This document shows positions 9,032 through 19,025 of a DNA stretch of 32,723 nucleotides, piece after piece (the stretch's first letter is position 1; each line of letters opens with the position of its first letter). This stretch comes from Alphaproteobacteria bacterium (GTDB lineage: Bacteria; Pseudomonadota; Alphaproteobacteria; GCA-2731375). The stretch lies in contig JAPYUH010000016.1 in NCBI GenBank assembly GCA_029936195.1, positions 1-32,723 of the forward strand, in the 5' to 3' direction. The notes under the pieces were generated by a model. It searched no databases. It saw nothing but the letters and a program-made list of their open reading frames with translations, and was not told the origin of the DNA. Made by a program: the position numbers and the translations under genes.

Positions 9032-10033
9032 ATGGACGTACGTCACGGATTTATCGACAGCATTGGCAATACGCCTTTGATCCGCCTGAAAAAGGCATCC
9101 GAACTCACGCAATGCGAAATCTATGGCAAGGCGGAGTTCCTGAACCCGGGTGGGTCGGTCAAGGATCGCGCGGCGCTGGCCATTGTCACCGCGGCAGAGG
9201 CGCGGGGGGACCTGAAACCTGGCGGTATCATTGTCGAAGGGACGGCCGGCAACACCGGTATCGGCCTGGCCCTGGTGGCGAACGCGCGCGGTTACAAAAC
9301 GGTTATTGTCATCCCGGAAACGCAGACACAGGAAAAGAAGGATATGCTGATCATGTGCGGGGCCGACCTGCGCCAGGTACCGGCGGTGCCTTACCGGGAC
9401 GACAACAACTTCGTAAAATATTCCGGCCGTTTGGCCAAGGAATTGGCCGCCAGCCACCCGGAAGGCGCCATATGGGCCAATCAGTTCGACAACGTGGATA
9501 ACCGCCAGGGCCATTATGACACCACCGGACCGGAGATCTGGCGCCAGACCGACGGCACGGTGGACGGCTTCATCTGCGCCGTCGGCTCGGGCGGCTCCCT
9601 GGCTGGGATTGCACAATATTTACGGGAGCAGAACCCCGCCGTCACCATCGGCCTCGCCGACCCGCCCGGCGCGGCCTTATACCACTACTATACCAAAGGT
9701 GAATTGAAGGCGGAGGGCTCCTCCATCACCGAAGGCATTGGACAGGGCCGCATTACCACCAACCTTGAAGGGCTGATCGTGGATAAGCCGTTTCACATTC
9801 CCGACGAGGATGCCCTGCAGATCGCCTTCGATCTGATTATCGAGGAAGGCTTGGTATTGGGGTCATCATCGGGGGTCAACGTGGCGGGCGCCATCCGTCT
9901 GGCCCAGGAAATGGGGCCGGGCCATACCATTGTGACCTTGCTTTGCGATGGCGCACAGCGGTATCAAAGCAAGATGTTCAATCCGCCCTTCCTGAGAGAG
10001 CAAGGCCTGCCCGTCCCAAGTTGGATGCGTTGA
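9032..10033 (+). CDS. cysK: Cysteine synthase A
   Basis: SIGNTPLIRLKKASE, NPGGSVKDRAA, EGTAGNTGIGLALVANARGYKTVIVIPETQTQEKKD. ATG 9032 follows a purine-rich ggagcagga. Confidence 0.88.
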   Translation: MDVRHGFIDSIGNTPLIRLKKASELTQCEIYGKAEFLNPGGSVKDRAALAIVTAAEARGDLKPGGIIVEGTAGNTGIGLALVANARGYKTVIVIPETQTQEKKDMLIMCGADLRQVPAVPYRDDNNFVKYSGRLAKELAASHPEGAIWANQFDNVDNRQGHYDTTGPEIWRQTDGTVDGFICAVGSGGSLAGIAQYLREQNPAVTIGLADPPGAALYHYYTKGELKAEGSSITEGIGQGRITTNLEGLIVDKPFHIPDEDALQIAFDLIIEEGLVLGSSSGVNVAGAIRLAQEMGPGHTIVTLLCDGAQRYQSKMFNPPFLREQGLPVPSWMR

Positions 10034-10047
10034 CAATCGAGGACCCC

Positions 10048-10761
10048 ATGACCGAACTTGTTTTTCGCGACGACCCCTATGCCAAAAGCTGCGAAGCCCG
10101 CGTAATCGCCATTAACGATCGCGGCGGCATCGAACTGGACCGCACGGTGTTTTATCCAACCGGTGGCGGACAGCCCGGTGATACGGGAACCCTGCGTCTG
10201 GCCGACGGCCGCGAGATTGTCATCGCGACGACGGTCAAGGGCGAAGGCCCGGACGATGTCATCCATGTTCCCGCCGAAGGGCAAGGCCCGGCCTCGGAAG
10301 GCGATACGGTCACCGCCGTCATCGATTGGGACATCCGCCACCGCCTGATGCGCATTCATACCTGCCTGCACCTGTTGTCCTCGGTGGTGGAGTATCCCGT
10401 TACCGGCGGACAGATCAGCAATGGCAAGGGCCGGCTGGACTTCGACATGCCCGAGATGACGGTGGAAAAAGACGCCATCACCGCCCGCCTGAACGAATTG
10501 ATCGCGGAAGCGCATCCGGTCAGCACGGACTGGATCACGGACGATGAACTGGCCGCCCAGCCGGACCTGGTCAAGACCATGTCCGTAAAGCCGCCCATGG
10601 GCCAGGGCCGGGTCCGACTGATCGATGTTGACGGCTGCGATCTGCAACCCTGCGGCGGCACTCACGTGGCCAATACATCGGAAATCGGCCAGGTACGGGT
10701 GCGAAAGATCGAGAAAAAGGGCCGGCAAAACCGGCGCGTCTCCATCGAATTCGTTGAATAA
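10048..10761 (+). CDS. Alanyl-tRNA editing protein (AlaX-like)
   Basis: VFYPTGGGQPGDTG, the HxxxH zinc motif (HTCLHLLSSVV) and CxxxH (CGGTHVANTSEIG). Confidence 0.9.
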   Translation: MTELVFRDDPYAKSCEARVIAINDRGGIELDRTVFYPTGGGQPGDTGTLRLADGREIVIATTVKGEGPDDVIHVPAEGQGPASEGDTVTAVIDWDIRHRLMRIHTCLHLLSSVVEYPVTGGQISNGKGRLDFDMPEMTVEKDAITARLNELIAEAHPVSTDWITDDELAAQPDLVKTMSVKPPMGQGRVRLIDVDGCDLQPCGGTHVANTSEIGQVRVRKIEKKGRQNRRVSIEFVE

Positions 10762-10778
10762 AATATTTGAGGTGCGTG

Positions 10779-12596
10779 ATGACTATTTCGCCAACCGTGT
10801 CCACGGAATGGCTGGCCGACAATCTGGATAGCGTAAAAATCCTGGACGGCTCGTTTTATCTGCCGGCGGAAAACAGAGATGCGGAAGCCGAGTATGCCGC
10901 TGCCCATATTCCCGGCGCGCAACGCTTCAACATCAATGTTGTTTGTGCGCCCAGCGATCTGCCCCACATGTTTCCCGACCCGGTGAGCTTTGCCGATGCG
11001 GTCGGCGCCATGGGGATCGGCAACGATGACATGGTGGTTGCCTATGATGGCGGCAAACTGACCGGGGCCTGCCGGGTGTGGTGGATGTTTCGCGCCTTTG
11101 GCCACGACAAGGTGGCGGTGCTGGACGGTGGCTTCAACAAATGGCGGGCCGGGGGCGGGGCGGTTGAAGACAATGTAGCGGCCCCCGCCAAGGCAAGCTT
11201 CTGCGCTGATTACCGGGAGGGCATGGTGCGATCCGTCGACCATATGTTGACCCTTATCGGGCAGGGCGGCGAATCCCAGATTATTGATGCCCGAAGCGCT
11301 GGCCGTTTCGACGGCACGGCGCCCGAACCGCGGGCCGGCCTGCGTTCCGGCCACATGCCCGGCGCCCACAATCTACCCTACGACCAATTGCTGAACCAGG
11401 ATGGCACCTTGAAGGCCGCCGACCAGCTGCGGGAATTGTTCGGCGGCGCGGGCGTCAATCTGGACAAGCCGGTTGTTACCTCCTGTGGCTCCGGTGTTTC
11501 GGCGGCGGTTCTGTTGCTGGGCCTGACCGTTTTGGGACATAGCGCCAATACCTTGTACGACGGCAGTTGGTCCGAATGGGGCGGCCGCGACGACACACCC
11601 ATCGTTAACCTGACGCCCATGCAACTGCGCACTTACGTAGACGCGGACCAGGCCGCCGTCGCCGAATTATGGCAACGGGCGGGCCTAATGCAGAACCCGT
11701 TGAACGATCCGGTCCGGGATATCGCCTTTTGCATTGCGGGCGGGCATGGCGAAATTCTTGTCCTGGAGGATGCCGGCATTATCGTGGCCACGGTGATGGT
11801 GGGCCAGGACGGCCACCGCGGCTGGATCCATTACCTCGCCGTGGAGCCGGAACGCCAGGGCGAACATCTGGGACTGCGTATTGTACGGGCCGCCGAAGAT
11901 CGTCTGAAAGAGCAAGGGGTGCCCAAGGTGCACCTCATGGTCCGGGGCAGCAACACGGAGGCCGTGGGCTTTTACCAACGACAGGGCTATCGGGTGGAGC
12001 CGGTGACCACCATGAGCCGGCGCCTGGATGGCCAGGCCCTGCCCGTGGGCCATCAGATGGACGACGAACCGGTAATGATTACCTATCTGGAAATGACCCA
12101 GCGCCCCTCCCTGCCCCAAATCATCCCCAAGGCCCGCAAGTACGCCCTGCTGGGCGCGCACGAGATGACGGTGGGCTTCTACCGCTACCTCTATGATGCC
12201 GTGGGCCGGCCCTGGTATTGGACGGACCGCAAGCGGCTGTCGGATCAGGAATTGGCGGTGATTATCGAGGACGATGGGGTGGAGATTTATGTCCTCTACA
12301 TCGGCGGCGCCCCAGCCGGTTTCTATGAACTGGATGCCCGCCAGATGCCCACGGTTGATCTGGCCTATTTCGGCATCATGCCGGACTACATCGGCCTTGG
12401 CCTGGGCCCCTATCTATTGGTCCAGGCGATCGACATGATGTGGCAAAAGGAACCTGATCGCGTCACGGTCAATACCTGCACCCTGGATCATCCCAAGGCC
12501 CTGCCCCTCTACCAACGCATGGGGTTCCAGCCCTATGACCGCCAGGAGGTTCCCGCCCCCTGGCAGGACCCTGACAACATTCTGGATTTTGCTTGA
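10779..12596 (+). CDS. Fusion protein: 3-mercaptopyruvate sulfurtransferase (tandem rhodanese) + GNAT + GNAT
   Basis: Rhodanese repeats with active-site loop CGSGVSA and WSEWGGRDDTPI. GNAT 1: IHYLAVEPERQGEHLGLRIVRAAEDRLKEQGVPKVHLMVRGSNTEAVGFYQRQGYR. GNAT 2: VDLAYFGIMPDYIGLGLGPYLLVQAID...NTCTLDHPKALPLYQRMGFQPY. One uninterrupted frame. Confidence 0.9.
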   Translation: MTISPTVSTEWLADNLDSVKILDGSFYLPAENRDAEAEYAAAHIPGAQRFNINVVCAPSDLPHMFPDPVSFADAVGAMGIGNDDMVVAYDGGKLTGACRVWWMFRAFGHDKVAVLDGGFNKWRAGGGAVEDNVAAPAKASFCADYREGMVRSVDHMLTLIGQGGESQIIDARSAGRFDGTAPEPRAGLRSGHMPGAHNLPYDQLLNQDGTLKAADQLRELFGGAGVNLDKPVVTSCGSGVSAAVLLLGLTVLGHSANTLYDGSWSEWGGRDDTPIVNLTPMQLRTYVDADQAAVAELWQRAGLMQNPLNDPVRDIAFCIAGGHGEILVLEDAGIIVATVMVGQDGHRGWIHYLAVEPERQGEHLGLRIVRAAEDRLKEQGVPKVHLMVRGSNTEAVGFYQRQGYRVEPVTTMSRRLDGQALPVGHQMDDEPVMITYLEMTQRPSLPQIIPKARKYALLGAHEMTVGFYRYLYDAVGRPWYWTDRKRLSDQELAVIIEDDGVEIYVLYIGGAPAGFYELDARQMPTVDLAYFGIMPDYIGLGLGPYLLVQAIDMMWQKEPDRVTVNTCTLDHPKALPLYQRMGFQPYDRQEVPAPWQDPDNILDFA

Positions 12597-12786
12597 GGTG
12601 TGTCCGTCAGTTTTCAAGATTTACCATCTCGGCCCGGGCCGTGGCTTCAAAATGCAGCAGTCGTTCTTGAATAAACGTCCACATGTGTTCCCGCCGCATG
12701 GCACCGGATATCCAGCGACATGCCGATTTTCGGGTTTTCGCGATACCTCGGCGATTATTCCGCCGCAACCCGGATTACAAATGAAA

Positions 12787-13578
12787 TTAATGAGTCAGAA
12801 TTTGGCTCAAAAATTGCTTTGTTCTGTCGGACTGCGGGTTGTTAAAGAATTCGTTCGGTTCGTTCTGCTCGACAATATCGCCCTCGTCCATGAAGATGAC
12901 CCGGTCGGCGATGGTTTTGGCGAAACCCATTTCATGGGTGACCACGATCATGGTCATGCCGGTGGCGGCCAGTTCCACCATGACGTCGAGCACTTCCTTG
13001 ATCATTTCAGGGTCAAGGGCCGAGGTCGGCTCGTCAAACAACATGATTTTGGGGTTCATGCACAATGACCGGGCAATGGCCACCCGCTGCTGTTGCCCGC
13101 CGGACAGCTGGCCGGGAAATTTCTCCGCCTGTTCTGGAATCTTGACCCGCTCAAGATAACTCATGGCAATGTCCCGGGCTTCCGCCTTGGGAATCTTTCG
13201 CACCCAGATTGGGCCCAGGGTCAGATTCTCGAGTATGGACAGATGGGGAAACAGATTGAAACTTTGAAACACCATGCCCACTTCACTGCGGATGTGGTCG
13301 ATGTTTTTCAGATTCTTGTCCAAGGTAATGCCGTCAACCACGATATCGCCCCGTTGATGTTCTTCGAGGCGGTTAATGCAACGGATCAGCGTTGACTTGC
13401 CTGATCCGGACGGGCCGCAGACAACAATTCGTTCGCCCTTGTGCACAGTCAAATTGATGTCCTTCAGGACATGGAAACTGCCAAACCACTTATTGACCTG
13501 ATTCAGTTCAATAATGACCTCGGACGAAGCGGCCGACGCCAACTGGCCCTGGGTTTCCTGGCCATCCACTGCTGTCAT
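12787..13578 (-). CDS. aapP: General L-amino acid ABC transporter, ATP-binding protein
   Basis: Walker [10 protein letters not shown], signature LSGGQQQR, Walker [16 protein letters not shown], amid aapJQM. Confidence 0.93.
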   Translation of the reverse strand: MTAVDGQETQGQLASAASSEVIIELNQVNKWFGSFHVLKDINLTVHKGERIVVCGPSGSGKSTLIRCINRLEEHQRGDIVVDGITLDKNLKNIDHIRSEVGMVFQSFNLFPHLSILENLTLGPIWVRKIPKAEARDIAMSYLERVKIPEQAEKFPGQLSGGQQQRVAIARSLCMNPKIMLFDEPTSALDPEMIKEVLDVMVELAATGMTMIVVTHEMGFAKTIADRVIFMDEGDIVEQNEPNEFFNNPQSDRTKQFLSQILTH

Positions 13579-13603
13579 TACTCTCTCCCCCGGTCTGTCC
13601 GGA

Positions 13604-14938
13604 TCAATGTTTTTCGCCGGCTGAAAGCTTCACTTCCAGATGCCGGCTGTATTTTGACATGGCGAAGCAAATGACAAAGAACAACGCCGCGCCGAAGATC
13701 AGCGGTTCATGATGCAGTCCGCGCCAAGGAATATCCTGAGAGATGGCCCGCAACATACCCAGCAGATCAAACAGCCCAATAATCGATACCAGCGTGGTGT
13801 CCTTGAGCAGGCCGATGAAGCTGCCGACGATATTCGGGATCATATGCTTCAGGGCCTGCGGCATCACGACAAAGGCCATCATGCCCCAGTAACCTAGTCC
13901 GATAGTATGGGCCGCTTCGTATTGACCCTTGGGAATTGCCTGCAGGCCCGCGCGCACGGTCTCGGCCATGTAGCAGGCGGAAAACAGGCATACGGCGATA
14001 ATCACCTGAACCAGTTTGTTCAGGACGAAGCCTTCCGGCATGAACAGCGGGAACATGGTGGTCGCCATGAACAATACCGTGATCAGCGGAACCGAGCGGA
14101 AGATTTCGATGAACGAGACACTAAGCACGCGGATCACGGGCAGCCTGGACCGCCGTCCGAGAGCAAGGATAATTCCGCCTGGAAGAGCCGAGGTAATACC
14201 GATGCCGGAAATGACAAGGGTAAGATGCATCCCGCCCCATTTTGACCAGGGCACCGCCATGACGGTCCAGCCCATTTGAAGCGCGTAGACAACCACGTAG
14301 GCAACAGCCAGGATCGCCAGCAAGGTGTTGCGCTGATTGCCATCCGAGGCCTTCTCCTTACCTAAAACAGCGATGAGATATTCCGGCAGACTACGGCCGC
14401 TGGTCATGCCGAGAATGGAATGCACCGTATTGCCGATCAGGCAGACGATGGCCCCGGTCGTCATGACCTGCATGAAGATGCCCTTGTCGCCGCCGGCAAA
14501 CAGATAACCCGCCAGGAAGGGATAGAGGAACACCGTCGACAGTCCGATAAAGATCTTGTCCTTGACCCGCGGCAGCCATAGCGGCGCCATCCACAACACC
14601 AGCAGCAGACCACCCAAATTCACCCGCCATATTTGGTCCCTGGGAAAGCGGCCGTAGAAGATGTTGTCGAACCAGATGAGGACGCCAGCCCAACAGGCGC
14701 CATGTTTCGAGATGGCGAAACATTCGCGCCGGTTTTCAGCCACCCAAACGGCATCCAGGACACCCCAGATCAACAGGCTTTTCGACACCGAATAGATGAT
14801 ATAAATCGAAATAATGGTGAGAATGGTGTTGATCCAGGAACTGAACAAGTTCTTTTGCAACCATCCGATGAATGTCGTTTCCGACAGCGGCGCGTCCCTG
14901 GGAGCGGTTTTTTCATGTTTCACCATGGACATGGTCAA
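13604..14938 (-). CDS. aapM: General L-amino acid ABC transporter, permease
   Basis: Long HisM-type permease; [48 protein letters not shown]. Confidence 0.92.
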   Translation of the reverse strand: MTMSMVKHEKTAPRDAPLSETTFIGWLQKNLFSSWINTILTIISIYIIYSVSKSLLIWGVLDAVWVAENRRECFAISKHGACWAGVLIWFDNIFYGRFPRDQIWRVNLGGLLLVLWMAPLWLPRVKDKIFIGLSTVFLYPFLAGYLFAGGDKGIFMQVMTTGAIVCLIGNTVHSILGMTSGRSLPEYLIAVLGKEKASDGNQRNTLLAILAVAYVVVYALQMGWTVMAVPWSKWGGMHLTLVISGIGITSALPGGIILALGRRSRLPVIRVLSVSFIEIFRSVPLITVLFMATTMFPLFMPEGFVLNKLVQVIIAVCLFSACYMAETVRAGLQAIPKGQYEAAHTIGLGYWGMMAFVVMPQALKHMIPNIVGSFIGLLKDTTLVSIIGLFDLLGMLRAISQDIPWRGLHHEPLIFGAALFFVICFAMSKYSRHLEVKLSAGEKH

Positions 14939-16152
14939 CGCTCCTCCAACTGAACGCGCTTGTTATAAATGTTCAACACGCCGGAAATTGAGAGGCTGAT
15001 GAACATGTAGAAAGCCATGGTCATACCCACCATTTCAACGGCATAGCCGGCCTGGTTCAGTGCCGTCTGCATGAACAGCGCCACCACGTCCGAATATCCA
15101 ATGGCGATCGCCAGCGAGGAATTCTTGACCACGTTCATCCACAAAGAGATCATCGGCGGCACGATGGCGCGCATGGCCTGGGGAATGATGATCAGGGATA
15201 TCGCTTTTTTCGGACGCAGGCCGATGGCCAAGGCCGCTTCGGTCTGCCCCTTTTCCACGGACAAAATGCCCGCCCGCACTGCCTCCGCCAAATGGGCCGC
15301 ATGATAGGAAACCAAGGCGACCAGCAAGGCCAGGAAGGCTGGCGGCAAAGCGGCGCCACCGGCGAAATTGAAACCCTGCAGCGTCGGCACATCCCAATTA
15401 AGGGTCGAACCCGATGCCAGATAGACGAGATACGGCAACACGATCAGCAAGGCGATGGAGGCCGACCATATCGGAAACTGTTTGCCGGTTTCGTCCTGAC
15501 GCTTGTGGGCCCAGCGTCTGAGCACGAAGACCCCGACGACGGCGGCTAAAAAGGCGACGATTGTCATCCAGAACAGATCGTCCGGCACCGGCCACGCGGT
15601 ATAAAGACCGCGGTTATTAAGAAAGGCCACTTCCGCCCCGGCGGACAAATCAAGACTATTCTTAACCCTGGGCAACAGGGCAAAAACCCCGACGTACCAA
15701 AAAATTATCTGCAGCAGCAGCGGGGTGTTACGAACGATCTCGACATAAGCCAGGGCCAGGCGGGCGACTAGCCAGTTGGATGACAGCCGCAAAACACCGA
15801 CCGCAAAGCCCAGCACCGTGCTGAAGATAATCGCAAAAAATGAAACCAAAAGGGTATTGAGACAGCCGATCAGGAAAATGCGGCCATATGTGCCAACACC
15901 AGGCTTATACTCAATAAGTTTGAAATCCGTATCGAAACCGGCAGTGGCGCTCAGAAAGCCAAAGCCCGTGTTCATGCCACGTACTTGGAGATTGTGCGCC
16001 GTATTGGATATCAGATACCAAGCCAACCAGCCGACAACGCAAGCCGTCAGAATTTGGTAGGCTACCGAGCGGACCCGCTCGTCATGAAAAAAATCGAACT
16101 TCTCTTTCGGCTTTAGTGTCGCCACCGTCTTACCAGCACCATCGATCGCCAT
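14935..16152 (-). CDS. aapQ: General L-amino acid ABC transporter, permease
   Basis: HisM-type permease; EAALAIGLRPKKAISLIIIPQAMRAIVPPMISLWMNVVKNSSLAIAIGYSD. Overlaps the aapM start. Confidence 0.92.
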   Translation of the reverse strand: MAIDGAGKTVATLKPKEKFDFFHDERVRSVAYQILTACVVGWLAWYLISNTAHNLQVRGMNTGFGFLSATAGFDTDFKLIEYKPGVGTYGRIFLIGCLNTLLVSFFAIIFSTVLGFAVGVLRLSSNWLVARLALAYVEIVRNTPLLLQIIFWYVGVFALLPRVKNSLDLSAGAEVAFLNNRGLYTAWPVPDDLFWMTIVAFLAAVVGVFVLRRWAHKRQDETGKQFPIWSASIALLIVLPYLVYLASGSTLNWDVPTLQGFNFAGGAALPPAFLALLVALVSYHAAHLAEAVRAGILSVEKGQTEAALAIGLRPKKAISLIIIPQAMRAIVPPMISLWMNVVKNSSLAIAIGYSDVVALFMQTALNQAGYAVEMVGMTMAFYMFISLSISGVLNIYNKRVQLEER

Positions 16153-16195
16153 GCCATCAGACCCCGATTTTACGCATGGAATACACCAAAGAAAT

Positions 16196-16227
16196 TCGGC
16201 CCCGGTTCATTTCAGAACCGGGGCCGA
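16196..16227 (-). promoter_or_regulatory. Strong stem-loop in the aapJ-aapQ intergenic gap
   Basis: TCGGCCCCGGTTC-atttca-GAACCGGGGCCGA: 13-bp perfect stem, 6-nt loop, no poly-U. Confidence 0.8.
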
Positions 16228-16236
16228 TCGTCGATC

Positions 16237-17277
16237 CTAGCGGAACGGCGGTGCGTACATCAACCCACCCTTGGTCCATAGATCGTTGGCCGATCCGGCC
16301 CGGCTAATGCCGATGCCCAATTTACCGCCGCCCATATAGGCTTCGTAAATTTCACCGTAGTTGCCGACTTCCTTGATGATGTTGTAGGCCCAATCCTTGG
16401 ACAGACCCAAACCTTCATTAAGATTGCCTTCGACGCCGAGCATGCGGCGCACGGAAGCGTTGGTCGAGGTGGAGCGCATCTTGTCAACGTTAGCCTTGTT
16501 GACGCCAAGCTCTTCAGCGTTGATCAAGGTGTAGACAGTCCACTTGACGATGTCGAACCACTGCGCATCACCCTGCCGCACGGCCGGAGCCAGGGGCTCT
16601 TTGGAGATGGTTTCGGGCAGCACAATGTGGTCACCCGGATTTGGGAAAGCCGCCTTGTTGGACGCCAGACCGGATTTATCGTTGGTCAACGCATCGCAAC
16701 CGCCTTGCAGATAAGTATCGTTGCGGACGTTGGAGTCCTCGAACGTTACCGGTTTGATGTTCATGTTGTTTACCCGGCTGAAATCCGCCAGGTTCAATTC
16801 CGTGGTGGTGCCGGTCAAAACGCAAACCGTGGCGCCCTTGAGCTGCATCGCGGAGGTGATGCCGCTGTCCTTGGGCACCATGAAGCCCTGGCCGTCATAG
16901 AAGTTGACTGCCGTGAAATCCAGGCCAAGCTGGGTATCACGAAGCAGGGTCCAGGTTGCGGTCCGCGACAGCATGTCGCTTTCACCGTTGGCAAGGGCCG
17001 TAAAGCGCACCTGGCTGCTGACCGATTGGATTTCAAGTTTCGTCTTGCTGCCAAAAATAGCGGCGGCGACAGCCTGGCAGATCGAGACATCGCTGCCGTA
17101 CCAATTGCCCTTGGCATCCAGATTATAAAAGCCAGGGCTCGCCGGGCCGACCTGGCAGCGTAGATGGCCACGTTCCTTGACGATTTCGAGCGTGGTCTTC
17201 GCCGTAGCGACCGTTGCTCCGGCAAAGCTCATCGCAACGACGGCTGCTACCGATAGAACAAAAGAATTGGGTTTCAT
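16237..17277 (-). CDS. aapJ: General L-amino acid ABC transporter, substrate-binding protein
   Basis: Signal peptide, VKERGHLRCQVGPASPGFYNLDAKGNWYGSDVSICQAVAAAIFG, ...NYGEIYEAYMGGGKLGIGISRAGSANDLWTKGGLMYAPPFR. Confidence 0.94.
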   Translation of the reverse strand: MKPNSFVLSVAAVVAMSFAGATVATAKTTLEIVKERGHLRCQVGPASPGFYNLDAKGNWYGSDVSICQAVAAAIFGSKTKLEIQSVSSQVRFTALANGESDMLSRTATWTLLRDTQLGLDFTAVNFYDGQGFMVPKDSGITSAMQLKGATVCVLTGTTTELNLADFSRVNNMNIKPVTFEDSNVRNDTYLQGGCDALTNDKSGLASNKAAFPNPGDHIVLPETISKEPLAPAVRQGDAQWFDIVKWTVYTLINAEELGVNKANVDKMRSTSTNASVRRMLGVEGNLNEGLGLSKDWAYNIIKEVGNYGEIYEAYMGGGKLGIGISRAGSANDLWTKGGLMYAPPFR

Positions 17278-17342
17278 TTGGTTTTCTCCCTGTTACCCAC
17301 ACCGCTTGGAATAGTTATTTCTTGCCTTAGCGGCATATGGAT

Positions 17343-17359
17343 TGAACGTTAGCCGTTCA
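17343..17359. promoter_or_regulatory. Inverted repeat TGAACG-ttagc-CGTTCA upstream of aapJ, candidate operator
   Basis: 6-5-6 perfect dyad within 85 bp of the aapJ start. Confidence 0.3.
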
Positions 17360-17414
17360 TTCTAAATATCGCAATAGCGCTTTTTGAGGAATATTCAGAC
17401 AGCGACAATTGCGA

Positions 17415-17633
17415 TCATTTGGCGGGGATGGCACTTTTCGAAATGCATTCAAACCGCTTTTTAACGGCGCGTCTATTTACCTTGCGAAGGTCGGCATAGA
17501 TGGCCTCGGCCCGGGCCTTGCTGGTCAGACAGGCCGCCTGTGTTTCATAAGGGACGGGGCCCCAGCCCTTCCTTGCGTCACCCTGGACCCACTGCCCATC
17601 AAATAGGAAAAATACCACCAAAAAAAACTTCAT
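17415..17633 (-). CDS. Small secreted hypothetical protein
   Basis: MKFFLVVFFLFDGQWVQGDARKGWGPVPYETQAACLTSKARAEAIYADLRK...; signal-like N-terminus and paired Cys. Confidence 0.6.
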   Translation of the reverse strand: MKFFLVVFFLFDGQWVQGDARKGWGPVPYETQAACLTSKARAEAIYADLRKVNRRAVKKRFECISKSAIPAK

Positions 17634-17679
17634 TCCCTGTCCACCCAATGCGACCGCCGGCTCACCCGTTGTTCAGATA

Positions 17680-17841
17680 ATGAAATTGCCGCCCCGGATC
17701 AAGCTGCACAAGCTGATCAAGCTGCATGGGGGGGCATCGCCGCTAAGTCACTGGCGCGAAGGTGGCGGGAATGGCATCATGGTGCGCATCTTCACCCAGC
17801 TACGCCGCACGCCCCTTATCCAAAGAGACAACCGAGTATGA
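17680..17841 (+). CDS. Possible 53-aa ORF overlapping the metC start (ATGA)
   Basis: MKLPPRIKLHKLIKLHGGASPLSHWREGGGNGIMVRIFTQLRRTPLIQRDNRV*; its TGA (17839-17841) overlaps the metC ATG (17838). No convincing RBS. Confidence 0.3.
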   Translation: MKLPPRIKLHKLIKLHGGASPLSHWREGGGNGIMVRIFTQLRRTPLIQRDNRV

Positions 17842-19013
17842 AAGACGAAACGAAATTGGTCACGTCGGGCCGCGACCCGGAAAACAATCACGGCGTCGTC
17901 AATCCGCCAGTCTACCACGCCTCGACCATCCTTCATCCTACCTTGGACGCGTTGGAGAGTTCCCGGGAGCGGCGGGCGTCGGGGGAACGGGGCGTCTATT
18001 ACGGCCGCCGGGGCACGCCGACGACATTCTCTCTCGAGGACATGGTCTGCGCCATAGAAGGCGGCCACCGCTGTCAGGTCTATCCCTCCGGGCTGGCGGC
18101 CATTGCCGCTTCACTTCTGGCATTCCTGAAAGCCGGCGATCACATATTGATGTCGGATGCGGTCTACGCCCCGGCCCGGCGCTTTTGCAATGATCTGGCC
18201 AGCCGTTATGACGTTTCGACGACATTCTATGATCCGGGCATCGGGGCCGGCATCGCCGAGCTGATCCAGCCCAACACCCGCGTGGTTTATGTGGAGGCGC
18301 CGGCCACGGCGACGTTCGTGATGCAGGACATCCCCGCGATCGCAGACGCCGCCCATGACAAGGACTGCATCGTAATGATGGACAATACCTGGGCCTCGCC
18401 CTTGTATTGCAAGCCGTTCGACCTGGGCGCCGATGTCTCCATCCAGGCCGGCACCAAATATATCGTCGGCCATTCCGACGTCATGATCGGCACCGCCTCG
18501 GCGACCAAGGAAGCCTGGCCGGCGATCGAAGCCATGGCCGGACTGCTGGGCCATGCCGCCGGTCCCGATGATGTGTATCTGGCCCAGCGCGGCATGCGCA
18601 CCCTGTCCGTGCGCCTGAAGCAGCATTGGGAAAACGGCCTGAAGTTGGCTGAATGGCTGCGCGAACAGGACATGGTGGAGGTGGTGATGCATCCCGCCCT
18701 GCCCGACGATCCTGGCCACACCCTGTGGAAGCGCGATTTCCAGGGCGCCTCGGGATTGTTCGGCACCACATTGCGGCCCTGCCCCCGCAAGGCGATCGCC
18801 GCCCTGGTGGATGATCTGGAACTGTTCGGCATGGGTGCCTCGTGGGGCGGCTATGAAAGCCTGATCCTGCCGCAAGACCCCAACGCCTTTCGCACCGTCA
18901 CGCCGTGGCCTTATGAAGGGCAATGCGTGCGCTTTCATATTGGTCTGGAAGACCCCGACGACCTGATTGCCGATTTGTCGGCCGGATTTAAGCGTCTGAA
19001 AGCCGCCATGTAG
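17838..19013 (+). CDS. metC: Cystathionine beta-lyase
   Basis: PLP Cys/Met metabolism family: YGRRGTPT, CQVYPSGLAAIAASLLAFLKAGDH, MMDNTWASPLYCKPFDLGADVSIQAGTKYIVGHSDVMIG. Confidence 0.93.
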   Translation: MKDETKLVTSGRDPENNHGVVNPPVYHASTILHPTLDALESSRERRASGERGVYYGRRGTPTTFSLEDMVCAIEGGHRCQVYPSGLAAIAASLLAFLKAGDHILMSDAVYAPARRFCNDLASRYDVSTTFYDPGIGAGIAELIQPNTRVVYVEAPATATFVMQDIPAIADAAHDKDCIVMMDNTWASPLYCKPFDLGADVSIQAGTKYIVGHSDVMIGTASATKEAWPAIEAMAGLLGHAAGPDDVYLAQRGMRTLSVRLKQHWENGLKLAEWLREQDMVEVVMHPALPDDPGHTLWKRDFQGASGLFGTTLRPCPRKAIAALVDDLELFGMGASWGGYESLILPQDPNAFRTVTPWPYEGQCVRFHIGLEDPDDLIADLSAGFKRLKAAM

Positions 19014-19025
19014 ATGGGTCGGTAG

